Source: a bacterium | GTDB lineage: Bacteria > UBA8248 | DNA: 64,000 nt | Reading direction: 5' to 3' | Assembly (NCBI GenBank): GCA_022828125.1 | Contig: JAJEJD010000005.1 | Location: 1 to 64,000, forward strand | Shown here: positions 27,998-37,856 of the stretch, in pieces | Layout: every line of letters starts with the position of its first letter | Numbering within the stretch: position 1 is the stretch's first letter | The notes under the pieces: generated by a model | Database searches by the model: none | What the model was told of the DNA's origin: nothing | The model's input: only the letters and a program-made list of their open reading frames with translations | Program-made: the position numbers and the translations under genes

Positions 27998-28771
27998 TCA
28001 GGATGAGGTGGATAGGACTTCCTCAAACCCCCTCCGGGCATGGACCCGAACCGAAACCACAGGACGAAACGGAGCGTGGCCGGAAATATCAATATCGCAA
28101 AAACCGGCGCCCGCCAGCAGGGACTCCCATTCGGCCTCCTCGCAGACGCCGCCGAGCGAAGCGTTCCACGCTTGGGGATCCTGGGCTATCTCGACCGGCA
28201 GTTCGCCCTCGCGTATCAACTCACGCGCCACGAGAAGGCCGCCCGGCCTCAATATCCTGTGCGCCTCGGCGAGCGCTTTCGCCTTGTCCACCGTGAGGTT
28301 GAACGAAGCGTTGGCCAGCACGATATCGACGACCCCGTCGGCGAGGGGGAGGTTCTCCATATCCCCGGCCAGCAGATGCGGGCGCGCTCCATCGCCTAAA
28401 CCTTCACACGCCTCGCGCGCTCGATGAAGCATCTGCGATGCGAAATCCACCGCGATGAGCCTGGCGCCGGCATCGAGTCTCTCGCAAACAAGCCGCGCGT
28501 CCAATCCCGCGCCGCATCCGAGCTCAACGGCCGTCCGTACGCCTTCGAGATCGACCTCATCGAGCAGATAACCGCAGCCGCAATAAGAGCCTGAAACCCG
28601 CCCGGGAAGGCCGTCGATGAAGCGGGCGGGATAGCCCGCGCCCCGCGCCCTGCCCGCACCGCCTTCGGGGAACGCATGCGCCTCGGCCAAATGGGCGTAG
28701 CGCTTTCTGACGTAGGATTTCACCTGCTGCTCCCACGCCCGGGGTCTCGCTCCATCAACGGTTACGGGCAT
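27998..28771 (-). CDS. Class I SAM-dependent methyltransferase
   Basis: AVELGCGAGLDARLVCERL...LIAVDFASQML...LPLADGVVDIVLANASFNL. Confidence 0.9.
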   Translation of the reverse strand: MPVTVDGARPRAWEQQVKSYVRKRYAHLAEAHAFPEGGAGRARGAGYPARFIDGLPGRVSGSYCGCGYLLDEVDLEGVRTAVELGCGAGLDARLVCERLDAGARLIAVDFASQMLHRAREACEGLGDGARPHLLAGDMENLPLADGVVDIVLANASFNLTVDKAKALAEAHRILRPGGLLVARELIREGELPVEIAQDPQAWNASLGGVCEEAEWESLLAGAGFCDIDISGHAPFRPVVSVRVHARRGFEEVLSTSS

Positions 28772-28920
28772 GGCGCGCCTGGTGGGGCATGTGGGCCGGG
28801 TTCCGGAACTCTCCGGTCCGCACCATCCTGGCGATTCGCTCGCCGTGAGGCGCCCGGATGCGCAAGCCGGGCGTGGGTGCAGGAATACGGAACAATCTTC
28901 ACGTTATAAGTCCTCTCCTG

Positions 28921-28964
28921 TCCCAAAAGAACAGGGCCGCCGCACCCTCTGGCGCGACGGCCCC
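28921..28964 (-). terminator. Probable terminator of the NMT1-type ABC operon
   Basis: Stem gggccgtcgc / gcggcggccc followed on minus strand by tgttcttttggga. Confidence 0.55.
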
Positions 28965-28985
28965 GTATCTTTCGCGTTGAAACGT

Positions 28986-29999
28986 CTAAATCTTGCCGGC
29001 CTTGGCGAGCGCCGCTTTCGTCACGCTGGTGTCGACGATGTCCTCATAGGAGGGAACCTTGCCCTTGATCTTTCCGAGGCGCTTCATGTAGTCCGCCGTG
29101 AAGGAAACCGAGGCCTTGGGGATGCCGTTGTTCACGCCCCAGATTTTCTCCGCCACGAAGACGTCATACGTTTTCGACATGATCTCGGGGTTTTTCTTGT
29201 AGACGGGACGCACCCACTTGTTCGCCGACTTGAGGTAGCCCGCCTTGTCCTTGTAGATGGAGCGGTTGGACTGCATCATCGCCATGGCGAAACGCACGTA
29301 GGCGTCCTTGTTCGAGTTGATCTTGGATGAGGGCGCGATGAACGCCCCGTAGAAGAAGTTCGGCATGGCTTTCCACAAGTCCATCAGCTTGTTGAAGTTG
29401 GGCTTGTTCTTCTTGACGACGAGAACCTGCTCGACGTGGATGACAACGGCGTCGGCCTTGCCCTTGAGCAGGAACGGTACGCGCGCCGGCGGTGGAGTCT
29501 TGATGTATTTCACGTCCTTGTCGGTCAGACCGGCGGTCGCCAGCACGGCGAGCGCGCCCAGGTGGCTGTAACCGCCGCGCCCCTCGATGCCGATGGTCTT
29601 GCCCTTGAGGTCGGCGGGCGTTTTCACCTGATCGTTCGCGGCCATCTGTGCCTCGTTCAGGAAGGCCATGGAGTGGAAGAACTTCATGCCGCTGCCCTTG
29701 GAGATGCCCACCATCGCGATCGGCGCCGGCACCCAGGCGGCGTCCAGGCCGCTCTTCTTGCTTGTTATCGCCCGGTGCGTGGCAACGCCGCCGCGGAAGA
29801 ATTTGATCTCCACGTCGAGGCCGTGCTTCTTGAAGATATCGTTATCGAGCGCGTAGAACACCGGCAGGTGCACCATGACCGGCGGACGCACGGGCATGCC
29901 GAGCACGATCTTGTCGGCGGCGACGGACTGCGCCGGCGCGCTCCACAGCGCTGCGGCGAGCACGAACGCCGCGACCAATACCATCCACGTCTTTTTCAT
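28986..29999 (-). CDS. ABC transporter substrate-binding protein (NMT1/THI5/SsuA-like)
   Basis: Signal peptide MKKTWMVLVAAFVLAAALWSAPAQSVA; periplasmic binding fold; next to permease and ATPase. Confidence 0.9.
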   Translation of the reverse strand: MKKTWMVLVAAFVLAAALWSAPAQSVAADKIVLGMPVRPPVMVHLPVFYALDNDIFKKHGLDVEIKFFRGGVATHRAITSKKSGLDAAWVPAPIAMVGISKGSGMKFFHSMAFLNEAQMAANDQVKTPADLKGKTIGIEGRGGYSHLGALAVLATAGLTDKDVKYIKTPPPARVPFLLKGKADAVVIHVEQVLVVKKNKPNFNKLMDLWKAMPNFFYGAFIAPSSKINSNKDAYVRFAMAMMQSNRSIYKDKAGYLKSANKWVRPVYKKNPEIMSKTYDVFVAEKIWGVNNGIPKASVSFTADYMKRLGKIKGKVPSYEDIVDTSVTKAALAKAGKI

Positions 30000-30052
30000 T
30001 TCAGACTCCTTAAAAAGAAAGGAAAATTGATGTCTCGACAAGACGCCCGCAA

Positions 30053-30877
30053 TCAGGACTCCTGCCGAACCCTCCAGGATGAAAACTTCGTTTCGCAGAT
30101 GTTCACCACTTTCGTTAAAGCTATACCGACTACCATCAACAAGACAACAGGCGCGAGGCCCTTGTCCAGTTCGAGGTCCGCAATGTAGTCCTGGCTCAGG
30201 GCGCCGAGCCCCGAGATGCTCATCAAGAATTCCGCGACGACCATCCCGACGAGGGCGCGTCCGCACGCGAGCCCCAGCCCCGCCACGAGATAGGGGACCA
30301 CGCTCGGGAATATCAAATCACGCCACCGTTGACCCTCCGTGGAGCAGAAAGAGCGGGTCACTTCCAAAAGCGAGAGGTCCACGTTCCGTACGCCGTGGTA
30401 GACGTTCACGATGATCGGCATGATGGCGAAGAAGACGACGATGGTCGTCTTGCCGACGAAATCCACGCCCAGGACCATCGCTATCGGGAACGCAAGTGCT
30501 ACCACCGGCGTGGCGTAGAGCGCGAACACGTAGGTGTCCACGGCGTACTCGAATATCTGGAATCGCCCCATGAGGATTCCCAGCACGATGCCGAGCGGAA
30601 TCGCGATGAGCAGGCCCGCCACCAGGATTTGCGAACTCTCATACGCGGCGGACACCATCTGGCCGCTGGCGATCAAATCCCAGAACGCGACGCATATGGC
30701 GCTCGGGTAGCTGAAGGTTACCGGATCGATGTTCCCGGTCTGGCCCATCAACTCCCACCCGCCGATGACGACGAAAAGCGATATCAAGCGCACGTAAACG
30801 GCGGGTTCCTTGATGCGCTCCCAGAACGCCCTCTCATCCGTCGATATGCCTGTTGCCGCCGGTGCGTCGGTAGCCAA
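30053..30877 (-). CDS. ABC transporter permease (SsuC/TauC family)
   Basis: GLGLACGRALVGMVVAEFLMSISGLG EAA-like loop. Confidence 0.92.
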   Translation of the reverse strand: MATDAPAATGISTDERAFWERIKEPAVYVRLISLFVVIGGWELMGQTGNIDPVTFSYPSAICVAFWDLIASGQMVSAAYESSQILVAGLLIAIPLGIVLGILMGRFQIFEYAVDTYVFALYATPVVALAFPIAMVLGVDFVGKTTIVVFFAIMPIIVNVYHGVRNVDLSLLEVTRSFCSTEGQRWRDLIFPSVVPYLVAGLGLACGRALVGMVVAEFLMSISGLGALSQDYIADLELDKGLAPVVLLMVVGIALTKVVNICETKFSSWRVRQES

Positions 30878-30890
30878 AGGTGGATGCCTC

Positions 30891-31700
30891 CTATTCCAGG
30901 ACGAGTTCGGGAATGGGCTCGGGTTCTTCGTCGGGGTTGCGCATGGCTTCCCACAAGTAATGGCGCAGCGCCTGGAAACGCTGGCTGCCCCTGATTTCCT
31001 CCAAATCCCTGCCTCGGCCGAAGCCGGTTTCGAACTGAAAGCGTATTCTCCCCGGCCTGGGCGTCATCACCAGAACGCGGTCACCGAGAAGCAGCGCCTC
31101 GTCGATGCTGTGGGTGATGAAGATCATCGCCTTGGGCTCCGCCTCGTTGATGCGCAGCAACTCCTCCTGCAGGGTTTCGCGGGTAAGCGCATCGAGAGCG
31201 CCGAAGGGCTCGTCCATCAACAAAACGTCGGGCTGCGCGGCGAGCGCCCTCGCCAGGCCCGCTCTTTGCTGCATCCCACCAGATAGCTGGGAGGGGTAGT
31301 TCGCCTCGAAACCGCCCAGGCCCACCAGTTCCGTGTAATGGCTCACGAGGCGGTCGATCTCGCCCTTCTCCCTGCCCTGTATCCTGAGCGCGTAGCCGAT
31401 GTTCTGATCCAAGCGCTTCCAGGGGAAGAGGCCAAAATTCTGGAACACCATGGCCATCTCGGGCCTCGGGCCGTCCACCACCTCGCCCTTGAAGGAAATC
31501 TCGCCCCGCTCACAGAGAATCAGCCCGTTCACGATGCGAAGAAGCGTCGTCTTCCCGCAACCGCTCGGGCCCAGGATCGTCAGAATTTCCTGCGTCTTCA
31601 CGTCGATGTCGATGTCATCGAGCACGTGCAGGGAGCCGAACCATTTCCCCACTCCCTGGAGACGCAGCGTCGGATTCGTGCCGTTGTCGGAAGAAGACAT
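30891..31700 (-). CDS. ABC transporter ATP-binding protein (SsuB/TauB family)
   Basis: GPSGCGKTTLLRIVNGL Walker A, LSGGMQQRAGLARALA, VLLMDEPFGALD. Confidence 0.95.
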   Translation of the reverse strand: MSSSDNGTNPTLRLQGVGKWFGSLHVLDDIDIDVKTQEILTILGPSGCGKTTLLRIVNGLILCERGEISFKGEVVDGPRPEMAMVFQNFGLFPWKRLDQNIGYALRIQGREKGEIDRLVSHYTELVGLGGFEANYPSQLSGGMQQRAGLARALAAQPDVLLMDEPFGALDALTRETLQEELLRINEAEPKAMIFITHSIDEALLLGDRVLVMTPRPGRIRFQFETGFGRGRDLEEIRGSQRFQALRHYLWEAMRNPDEEPEPIPELVLE

Positions 31701-31896
31701 GGATACAAAGATTCCCGTCGAGAAAGCGGCTGCATACGCTTCGCTCGGATGGCGGACGATTCGCCGCGCGAATGAGGGCCACGGGTCAGACGTATCATGA
31801 AAAACGCGACGACCGCTCACCATCCGCAAACGATTTAATAATTTTGCGAGACTAGCATTCTTTACCCGAGGCGGCAAACATGGGGTTTTCCCTGCC

Positions 31897-32289
31897 CTAC
31901 TCCTCACCGATGACGGCGATGGCCTGTATCTCGACCATCATCTCGGGTTTTGCGAAGCCGGCCGTCGTGATCAACGCGCTGCCGGGATATCCGTCCGGAA
32001 AATACTGCTTTCTGAGCTCGACGAACCTGTCCCCGTTCGCCCCGTCGAGAATGAACACCGTCATCGTCACGATGTCCTGCAGCTTCCCGCCCGTCCGCTC
32101 CAGCGTGCGCTCGATCTGACGGAAAGTGGCGTGCACCTGCGCGTCGAAATCCCCCGCCAGCACGTTTCCCCGCTCGTCGCGCCACGCCCCCACGCCGGCC
32201 AGCCAGACGTGCGCGCCGCCTTTCGTCTTCACCGCAGGCGAAAACGAGCGATCCTCCTGCCAGGTTCCCTTGAAATACTCTCGCGTCAT
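31897..32289 (-). CDS. RidA family protein
   Basis: RTLERTGGKLQDIVTMTVFILDGANGDRFVELRKQYFPDGYPGSALITTAGFAKPEMMVEIQAIAVI. Confidence 0.9.
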   Translation of the reverse strand: MTREYFKGTWQEDRSFSPAVKTKGGAHVWLAGVGAWRDERGNVLAGDFDAQVHATFRQIERTLERTGGKLQDIVTMTVFILDGANGDRFVELRKQYFPDGYPGSALITTAGFAKPEMMVEIQAIAVIGEE

Positions 32290-33515
32290 GTCGTCTCCTT
32301 CCCCGGGTTATCGGGTATCTGCTTTTTGCCTCTTAATTGTACTGACGTCGAAACGGCCAGCCAGCTCATGATCGCAAAACAAACATAGCTCGTATTGAGG
32401 CTCATCACCTCGGCGAGCCAGCCGCCCAGCAGTGGGGCGAGAAAACTCAAGCCGTGGCAGGTATAGATAAAGCCGACGGATGAAGCCAGAATGTCTTTCT
32501 CCGAGAAATCCGCCGCCGCGGTGAGGATAATCGGGCTCACGAACCCGACGACGCCGGTCAATGCGGATAGAATATAAAAACCCGTTTGCCACCCCATGAA
32601 CGGCAGAGCGAAAACGAAGACTCCCAGCAGCGTCATGGGCCAGAACAGGGCCGCTCTCGCGCCCCAGCGATCGTAGAGAATTCCCATCAAGGGTTTGGCC
32701 AACATGCCGAAACCGAAATGGAGCGACACGGCCACACCGATTTGCGCCGTGCTCATCCCCAGCTTCGAGGTCGCCAGCAGGGGGAGAAAACCAATCATTC
32801 CCTTGGTGCACATGCCGCGCAAGGTGTAGGTCGCCGCCAGCCACACCGTGTTCCTGTTCTCCACGACCCGCTTTACGATGGAGAAAACCTTCAATTCCGC
32901 CGCTTTCCCCGCCTCACGTTCGCTCTCGCTCTTTCCCTCGACAAACCGCGCGTTCACCAGGGGGAGGAGCGCAATGGCGGGGGCCGCGCAGGCGCCGATC
33001 GCCGCGCGCCAGCCGGCCGCCGCCGCCACGGCCGCCTGGGCCAGCGGAAGAATGCTGGTTCCGAGGTTGCCGCCCAGGCTGTGCCACGAAATGGCGAATG
33101 CGCGGTCGCGCTCGAAGCGATTCGCCGCCAGCGCGGTTCCACAAGGGTGGTAGACGGAATTTCCCGCGCCCGCCAGAAACGCCAGGACGCACATCGGCAA
33201 GAAGCGGCTCACCCACATCATCGCGATGAAAGACGCGGCGGAGAGGCCCATGCCCACCAGGAGCATCAGCTTTCTTCTGCCCGTATTATCCGCCAGTATC
33301 GAGAGCGGGTACTGGAAGATCATCTGCCCCAGACTGAAAGTACTGAGCAAAGCCCCCACTTCGAAGGGAGACAGGTCGAGGTCCATGACGATGAGCGCGA
33401 GAACGGGAACGAGCATGTTGGAGAACCCGTCGCTCAACCCGTGGGTCAAGCCGATGACGCTCAGATCGAAATAATCGCCGAGTCTCCAGGCCTGCTTTTC
33501 CGCATGAGAGGTCAT
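32286..33515 (-). CDS. MFS transporter
   Basis: MTSHAEKQAWRLGDYFDLSVIGLTHGLSDGF..., start ATG 33515; upstream part of listed ORF is out-of-frame reading of the P1 peptidase gene. Confidence 0.9.
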   Translation of the reverse strand: MTSHAEKQAWRLGDYFDLSVIGLTHGLSDGFSNMLVPVLALIVMDLDLSPFEVGALLSTFSLGQMIFQYPLSILADNTGRRKLMLLVGMGLSAASFIAMMWVSRFLPMCVLAFLAGAGNSVYHPCGTALAANRFERDRAFAISWHSLGGNLGTSILPLAQAAVAAAAGWRAAIGACAAPAIALLPLVNARFVEGKSESEREAGKAAELKVFSIVKRVVENRNTVWLAATYTLRGMCTKGMIGFLPLLATSKLGMSTAQIGVAVSLHFGFGMLAKPLMGILYDRWGARAALFWPMTLLGVFVFALPFMGWQTGFYILSALTGVVGFVSPIILTAAADFSEKDILASSVGFIYTCHGLSFLAPLLGGWLAEVMSLNTSYVCFAIMSWLAVSTSVQLRGKKQIPDNPGKETT

Positions 33516-34471
33516 TACGATGCGGGCAGGTCTCGCCAGGCAGGGAGGATACCTCCGCCGTCGGCCTCCATCACGGCGCGGCAAATCGCGTGGCCGACGG
33601 CTTCGATCGCCGCCGCACCGACGACGTCGAGGGCCACCTCGCGTTCCCCGTGGGAGAGGGCGAAGACCATGTCTCCATCCACAGTGGTGTAGGATGGGCG
33701 GACGGTGCGGATGAGTCCGTTCGCCGCCAACTGGGCGAGTTTGTGCGTTTCGGTTTTCGCGAGGCGGGCATTCGTCGCCACGGCGACCAGGGTCGTGTTC
33801 TCGGAAGTGTTGGAGAATCCCTCGAAGGGCCTTCCTTGCACTCTCAGGTGCTCTTCCGTATCCACGATGCCCTTCTCGGGGGGCATCGCTCTGGGGCCGG
33901 CAACGGGCTTTCCCGTCCCCGGCTCGTACACGCCGCCAAAGGCGTTCACCGCAGCGATTGCGCCAACGACGCCGCCCCCCGGCAGTTTCATGCTCGCCGT
34001 GCCGAGACCGCCTTTCATGGCGCGCTCCTGGCCGAAGAGTTTCCCGATCGTGGCGCCCATGCCCGCTCCCACGCTCCCCTGGGGACCTTCTTCGTTCGAT
34101 GCCGCCTCGCACGCGGCGCGCCCCATCGCGGCGTCGGGGCGAACCCTGCCGTCGCCGAAATGGAGATCGAACAGCACGCCGGCGGCGACCGTGGGCACGT
34201 TGAAGCGTCCGGTGGGAAACCCCCTGCCCTGTTCTTCCAGGAAAGCCATGACGCCATCGGCAGAAGCCAGGCCGAACGCGCTGCCTCCGGTCAAGACGAT
34301 GGCATCCACGCCCCCGACCAGGTGCTCGGCGCGCAGTGCATCCATGCCGCGCGTGGCCGTCGCCGTGCCGCGCAACTCGCACGCCCCGACGGTTCCGGGG
34401 GGGCAAAGCACCACGGATACGCCCGTTCTCGCCTCATCATCTTGCGCGTGGCCGAGATAAAAGCCCGGCAC
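33515..34471 (-). CDS. P1 family peptidase (DmpA/L-aminopeptidase type)
   Basis: GACELRGTATATRGMD, VDAIVLTGGSAFGLASADGVM, TTLVAVATNARLAK. Confidence 0.92.
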   Translation of the reverse strand: MPGFYLGHAQDDEARTGVSVVLCPPGTVGACELRGTATATRGMDALRAEHLVGGVDAIVLTGGSAFGLASADGVMAFLEEQGRGFPTGRFNVPTVAAGVLFDLHFGDGRVRPDAAMGRAACEAASNEEGPQGSVGAGMGATIGKLFGQERAMKGGLGTASMKLPGGGVVGAIAAVNAFGGVYEPGTGKPVAGPRAMPPEKGIVDTEEHLRVQGRPFEGFSNTSENTTLVAVATNARLAKTETHKLAQLAANGLIRTVRPSYTTVDGDMVFALSHGEREVALDVVGAAAIEAVGHAICRAVMEADGGGILPAWRDLPAS

Positions 34472-34548
34472 GTCGGTTATGCAGCCTTTGAGGTCAGAGA
34501 GATTCAGAGGGGAGACTCCTCGTTTCTTCGGGCATCCATCTTCTCGCT

Positions 34549-35205
34549 CTAGTCCGCGACAGGAAGCTCGCCGGGCGGGCGACCGGGCAGATCGCCGGTC
34601 TCCAGGATGCTGTCGATAACGTATCTGTATTGTTCCGCAGGCACCGCCCCGACCATCACCGCTTTGTCGTTCACGACGACGGAGGGGATGCCCGTTATCC
34701 CCAAGTTCGTGGCCTCCATGTATTCCTTGACGGCCTTTTCCTTCAAGCCCCCGCTCTCGAGAGCGTCGCGGTATCGGTCCATGTCCAGCCCGCTTTCCTC
34801 GGCCACGTCGCTCACCACTACCGGGTCCGAGATGTTGCGGTTATCCGTGAAGAAGGCAGCCAGAAGGTTGTCGTGGAATTTCTCCCACTCCTCAGGGCCC
34901 TGGAATCTCGCCGCCAGCCCGGCTTCGGCCGAGGGCATCGAGCAGTTCGGGAACTCCTCCTCGCTCTCCCACGGGGTGAAATCGCCGGAATCGGGCTGTG
35001 AGTCCGCGTTATTCCAGTGGTTTCTGCGGTAATCGTTGAATACCGCCGTGGGGTCCGGCTCGGGCCTCAGCATGAAGACCCTGTACTGGATGTCTACTTT
35101 ATCGCCGTATTCTTCCTTAATCTTCTTCAGGCGCACGGCCGAGTTGAAGCACCAGGGTCACAAGAAATCGCTGTAAACGGTGAACCGCACGGGGGCGTTA
35201 TCCAT
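34549..35205 (-). CDS. DsbA-family (FrnE-like) oxidoreductase, predicted selenoprotein with UPWC redox motif (TGA codon at 35158-35160)
   Basis: Manual translation: MDNAPVRFTVYSDFL-[TGA]-PWCFNSAVRLKKIKEEYGDKVDIQYRVFMLRPEP...GITGIPSVVVND; TGA sits at the first Cys of CPWC in frame. Confidence 0.82.
35125..35149 (-). promoter_or_regulatory. Candidate bacterial SECIS element
   Basis: CUUCA-ACUC-GGC-[CGUGC]-GCC-UGAAG hairpin; apical loop begins about 20 nt after the TGA with G at loop position 2. Confidence 0.6.
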
Positions 35206-35261
35206 TCTCTCTCTCCTTTGGCTCCGGGAGGATGCGACGGAGCCCGTTGATGAACGGCAGT

Positions 35262-36149
35262 CTATAGTCTCATGTGCCGCATATGCACCTTTACCTTCTC
35301 GCCGATGCCCGCTTCCAGGAACTGCGCGGCGTTTCCTTCGGGCACGAAGATCTCCAGCCGCGTCCAGCTGTTGAACTGCGCCCCGAGGTCGCCCGCCTTC
35401 ACCGCCTGATAGTATTCGCTCACCCCGTTAATCACGTGGCCGCCGATTTCGATGATCGGCAAGTGCGCGGCGTCGTCCTCGCCGAAATCGAAACGCCAGA
35501 ACGTCGTGGTGTCGATGTTCGTCACGAGGTTCCCGTAATGATCGACGTATATCACCTCGCCGGTGATGGTGTCGGCGTCCTCGAAGTCCACCGGGGGAAA
35601 ATCGAAGTGAACCGGGTCGGTGATGACGGAGCCGAAATCCTCGGGCGGAACCCCGCAGGAGAGATGCCCCGCAACGGGCGCGAAAATGTCCCTGCCGTGG
35701 AAAGTGGAACTCACCTCGTTCAGGAAAAACGCGTCTTCTTCGAGTTCTCTCGTCCACATGTAGAGCGGGTCGTCATACACGCAGGAGAACAGGCCGTTGT
35801 CCGGCCCCACGAAGTAATAGTTTTCCGTGGCGGCCATGACTCCCCTCCGGCTGCTGCCCACGCCCGGGTCGACCACCGCCACGTGAATCGTCCCGCGCGG
35901 AAAATAATGCGCCGATGAACCCAGGATCAACGACGCGGCCTTAACGTCGTACGGCTTGACGGAATGGGAGATGTCGACGATGCGGGCCACCGGGTTTACT
36001 GCCATCACGACGCCCTTCATCACGCCGACGTAGTGCTCATCGCTGCCGAAATCCGTGAGGAGCGTGACGGTCGGCTGCGCGTCGCTTTCCTCTTCGAAAT
36101 CGGACGCGCCCTCGTGAAAAGGATTCGGGCGCGATTGATCGTCCGTCAT
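35262..36149 (-). CDS. SAM hydroxide adenosyltransferase (DUF62 / SAM hydrolase family)
   Basis: VTLLTDFGSDEHYVGVMKGVVMAVNPVARIVDISHSV...VVDPGVGSSRR...GPDNGLFS. Confidence 0.93.
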   Translation of the reverse strand: MTDDQSRPNPFHEGASDFEEESDAQPTVTLLTDFGSDEHYVGVMKGVVMAVNPVARIVDISHSVKPYDVKAASLILGSSAHYFPRGTIHVAVVDPGVGSSRRGVMAATENYYFVGPDNGLFSCVYDDPLYMWTRELEEDAFFLNEVSSTFHGRDIFAPVAGHLSCGVPPEDFGSVITDPVHFDFPPVDFEDADTITGEVIYVDHYGNLVTNIDTTTFWRFDFGEDDAAHLPIIEIGGHVINGVSEYYQAVKAGDLGAQFNSWTRLEIFVPEGNAAQFLEAGIGEKVKVHMRHMRL

Positions 36150-37573
36150 GACGCAAACTCCCCCCATAAGGCATCCGACCTTGCGGCGATGCGGGATAAT
36201 CCATTCTTCTCTGGCAAGGGCGCGAGCCGCACCGGAACCGTGCGGCCTATCCATTCGTCGGGCCCGGAAGCCAACACGCGAATGTAATTGTCCGACAAGC
36301 CGGTGAGCAGGCCGTCTTCCGCGCGGCGGCTCTCGAACAGCACCTCCGTTTCCCGCCCCGTTTGCGAGGAGACGAACGCCGCCCATTTCCTGCGCCCCAA
36401 CTCCTGCAACGCGCGCGCGCGTTTTTTCTGCTCATTTTTTGGAATTTGCCCCGGCATCCCGATGGCCGCCGTTCCCTCGCGCGGTGAATACGGAAAAACG
36501 TGCAGATAGGCCAGCGGCGATTCCCGCACCCATTCCATGGTTCGTTCGAACGCCTCTTTGCTCTCGTCGGGGAAACCGACGATGAAATCCCCGCCGAGGC
36601 AGGCCCCGTCAATTTTCTTCGCGATTTCATCGAACCTGCTCGCGCAGCGCGCGGCGGTGTAATTGCGGTTCATCGCCGCGAGCGTTTCATCGTCCCCGCT
36701 CTGGACGGGTATGTGGAAGTGGCGGCAGACGTACCTTCCCTCGTTCGATGAACTCGCACCGTACGCCTCGCTGGCGACAACGCGGATGAGCTCGCGCGTA
36801 AATTCCCCCGGTTCCACGGAGGAGAGCCTGAGGCGGAAAGTTCTTTCTATTCCGAGCAACCGGCTCACCAGGCGGCTCAGGGTGCTGCGCGGCTTGATGT
36901 CCCTGCCGTATGCGCCGAGATGAATCCCGGTGAGCACCAGTTCCTCGTGACCACCCGAAAGCAGCGTATCGGCGTGTTCCACGCATGAATCCACTTCCAG
37001 AGAGCGGCTCGCCCCGCGCGCGATGGTCGTCGCGCAAAAAGAGCAGGAAAAGTTGCACCCGTCCTGCACCTTGAGGTAGGCCCGCGTCCGGCTGCCGAAC
37101 TGGGGCAGGACGACGCTCTCGATATCAAGACTTTCCTCGATTGGTGAAACCCGCATCTCGGGCTTTTCATCTCTCTCATGGGGCTTCGCCAGTTCCTCGT
37201 GAAGATGTAGCTTTTCCCTGTTACCGAGCAGGAGATCGACTTCGGGGATCAGCATCCTCTCCGCGTTCGCCTGGGCGGAGCATCCTGCAATGACGACCCG
37301 GGCGTCCGCGCCGCCCGTCCGCCGTGCCCTGCGCGCCAGCCGTCTGCCCTCCCGGTCGGCCTCCGCCGTGACCGTACAACTGTTGACGACGTAGACGTCC
37401 GCCTCCCTGCTGAAAGGAACCAGCTCATATCCGGCTCCGGCGCACAAGTGCTTCATCGCTTCGCCCTCGGCGTGATTGAGCTTGCATCCCAGGTTCGCCA
37501 GGGCGAGACGCAGGGGTTTTGCGCTTGCGCTCTTCACGGCTTTGCTCGTCTCGTTCATGCGGGCTACCTTCAA
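36146..37573 (-). CDS. mtaB: Radical SAM tRNA methylthiotransferase MtaB family
   Basis: NLGCKLNHAEGE, VNSCTVT, CNFSCSFCATTIARG, IPVQSGDDETLAAMNRNYTA, DFIVGFPDE. Confidence 0.92.
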   Translation of the reverse strand: MKVARMNETSKAVKSASAKPLRLALANLGCKLNHAEGEAMKHLCAGAGYELVPFSREADVYVVNSCTVTAEADREGRRLARRARRTGGADARVVIAGCSAQANAERMLIPEVDLLLGNREKLHLHEELAKPHERDEKPEMRVSPIEESLDIESVVLPQFGSRTRAYLKVQDGCNFSCSFCATTIARGASRSLEVDSCVEHADTLLSGGHEELVLTGIHLGAYGRDIKPRSTLSRLVSRLLGIERTFRLRLSSVEPGEFTRELIRVVASEAYGASSSNEGRYVCRHFHIPVQSGDDETLAAMNRNYTAARCASRFDEIAKKIDGACLGGDFIVGFPDESKEAFERTMEWVRESPLAYLHVFPYSPREGTAAIGMPGQIPKNEQKKRARALQELGRRKWAAFVSSQTGRETEVLFESRRAEDGLLTGLSDNYIRVLASGPDEWIGRTVPVRLAPLPEKNGLSRIAARSDALWGEFAS

Positions 37574-37856
37574 ATGCTCAAAAATGCTACTTTTACAGCG
37601 AATCTTACGCTTTGCGCAATTTCACCCGCAAGGGCCGTTTCGCTTGACGGGGAAGCGGGGCAGTTGGTAGGGTAGGCTCGCCCGTGCGAGAGAGAAAGTT
37701 GTTTGCTGGGCCGGTTCACCGGGGACGCCGGACGGCCAATTCGCCCAAAGCGTTTTCCTTGGTCCCTTCCGTCGGGTATGATTCGGCTTCGTTTTCAGTT
37801 TTCATTACAGGTGTTGCTAGATTTTATTTCAGACGATTTGAGGAGAGTTTCCGTTT

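Noticed and set aside
32286-34406. 706-aa minus-strand ORF as one gene
   Set aside because: Only the C-terminal 410 aa (from ATG 33515) encode the MFS transporter; the Arg/Gly-rich N-terminal part is an out-of-frame reading of the P1 peptidase gene 33515-34471.
34549-35136. Start of DsbA-family gene at 35136 as listed
   Set aside because: Would delete the thioredoxin-fold N-terminal strand and active site; upstream in-frame sequence with a single TGA restores both (see findings).
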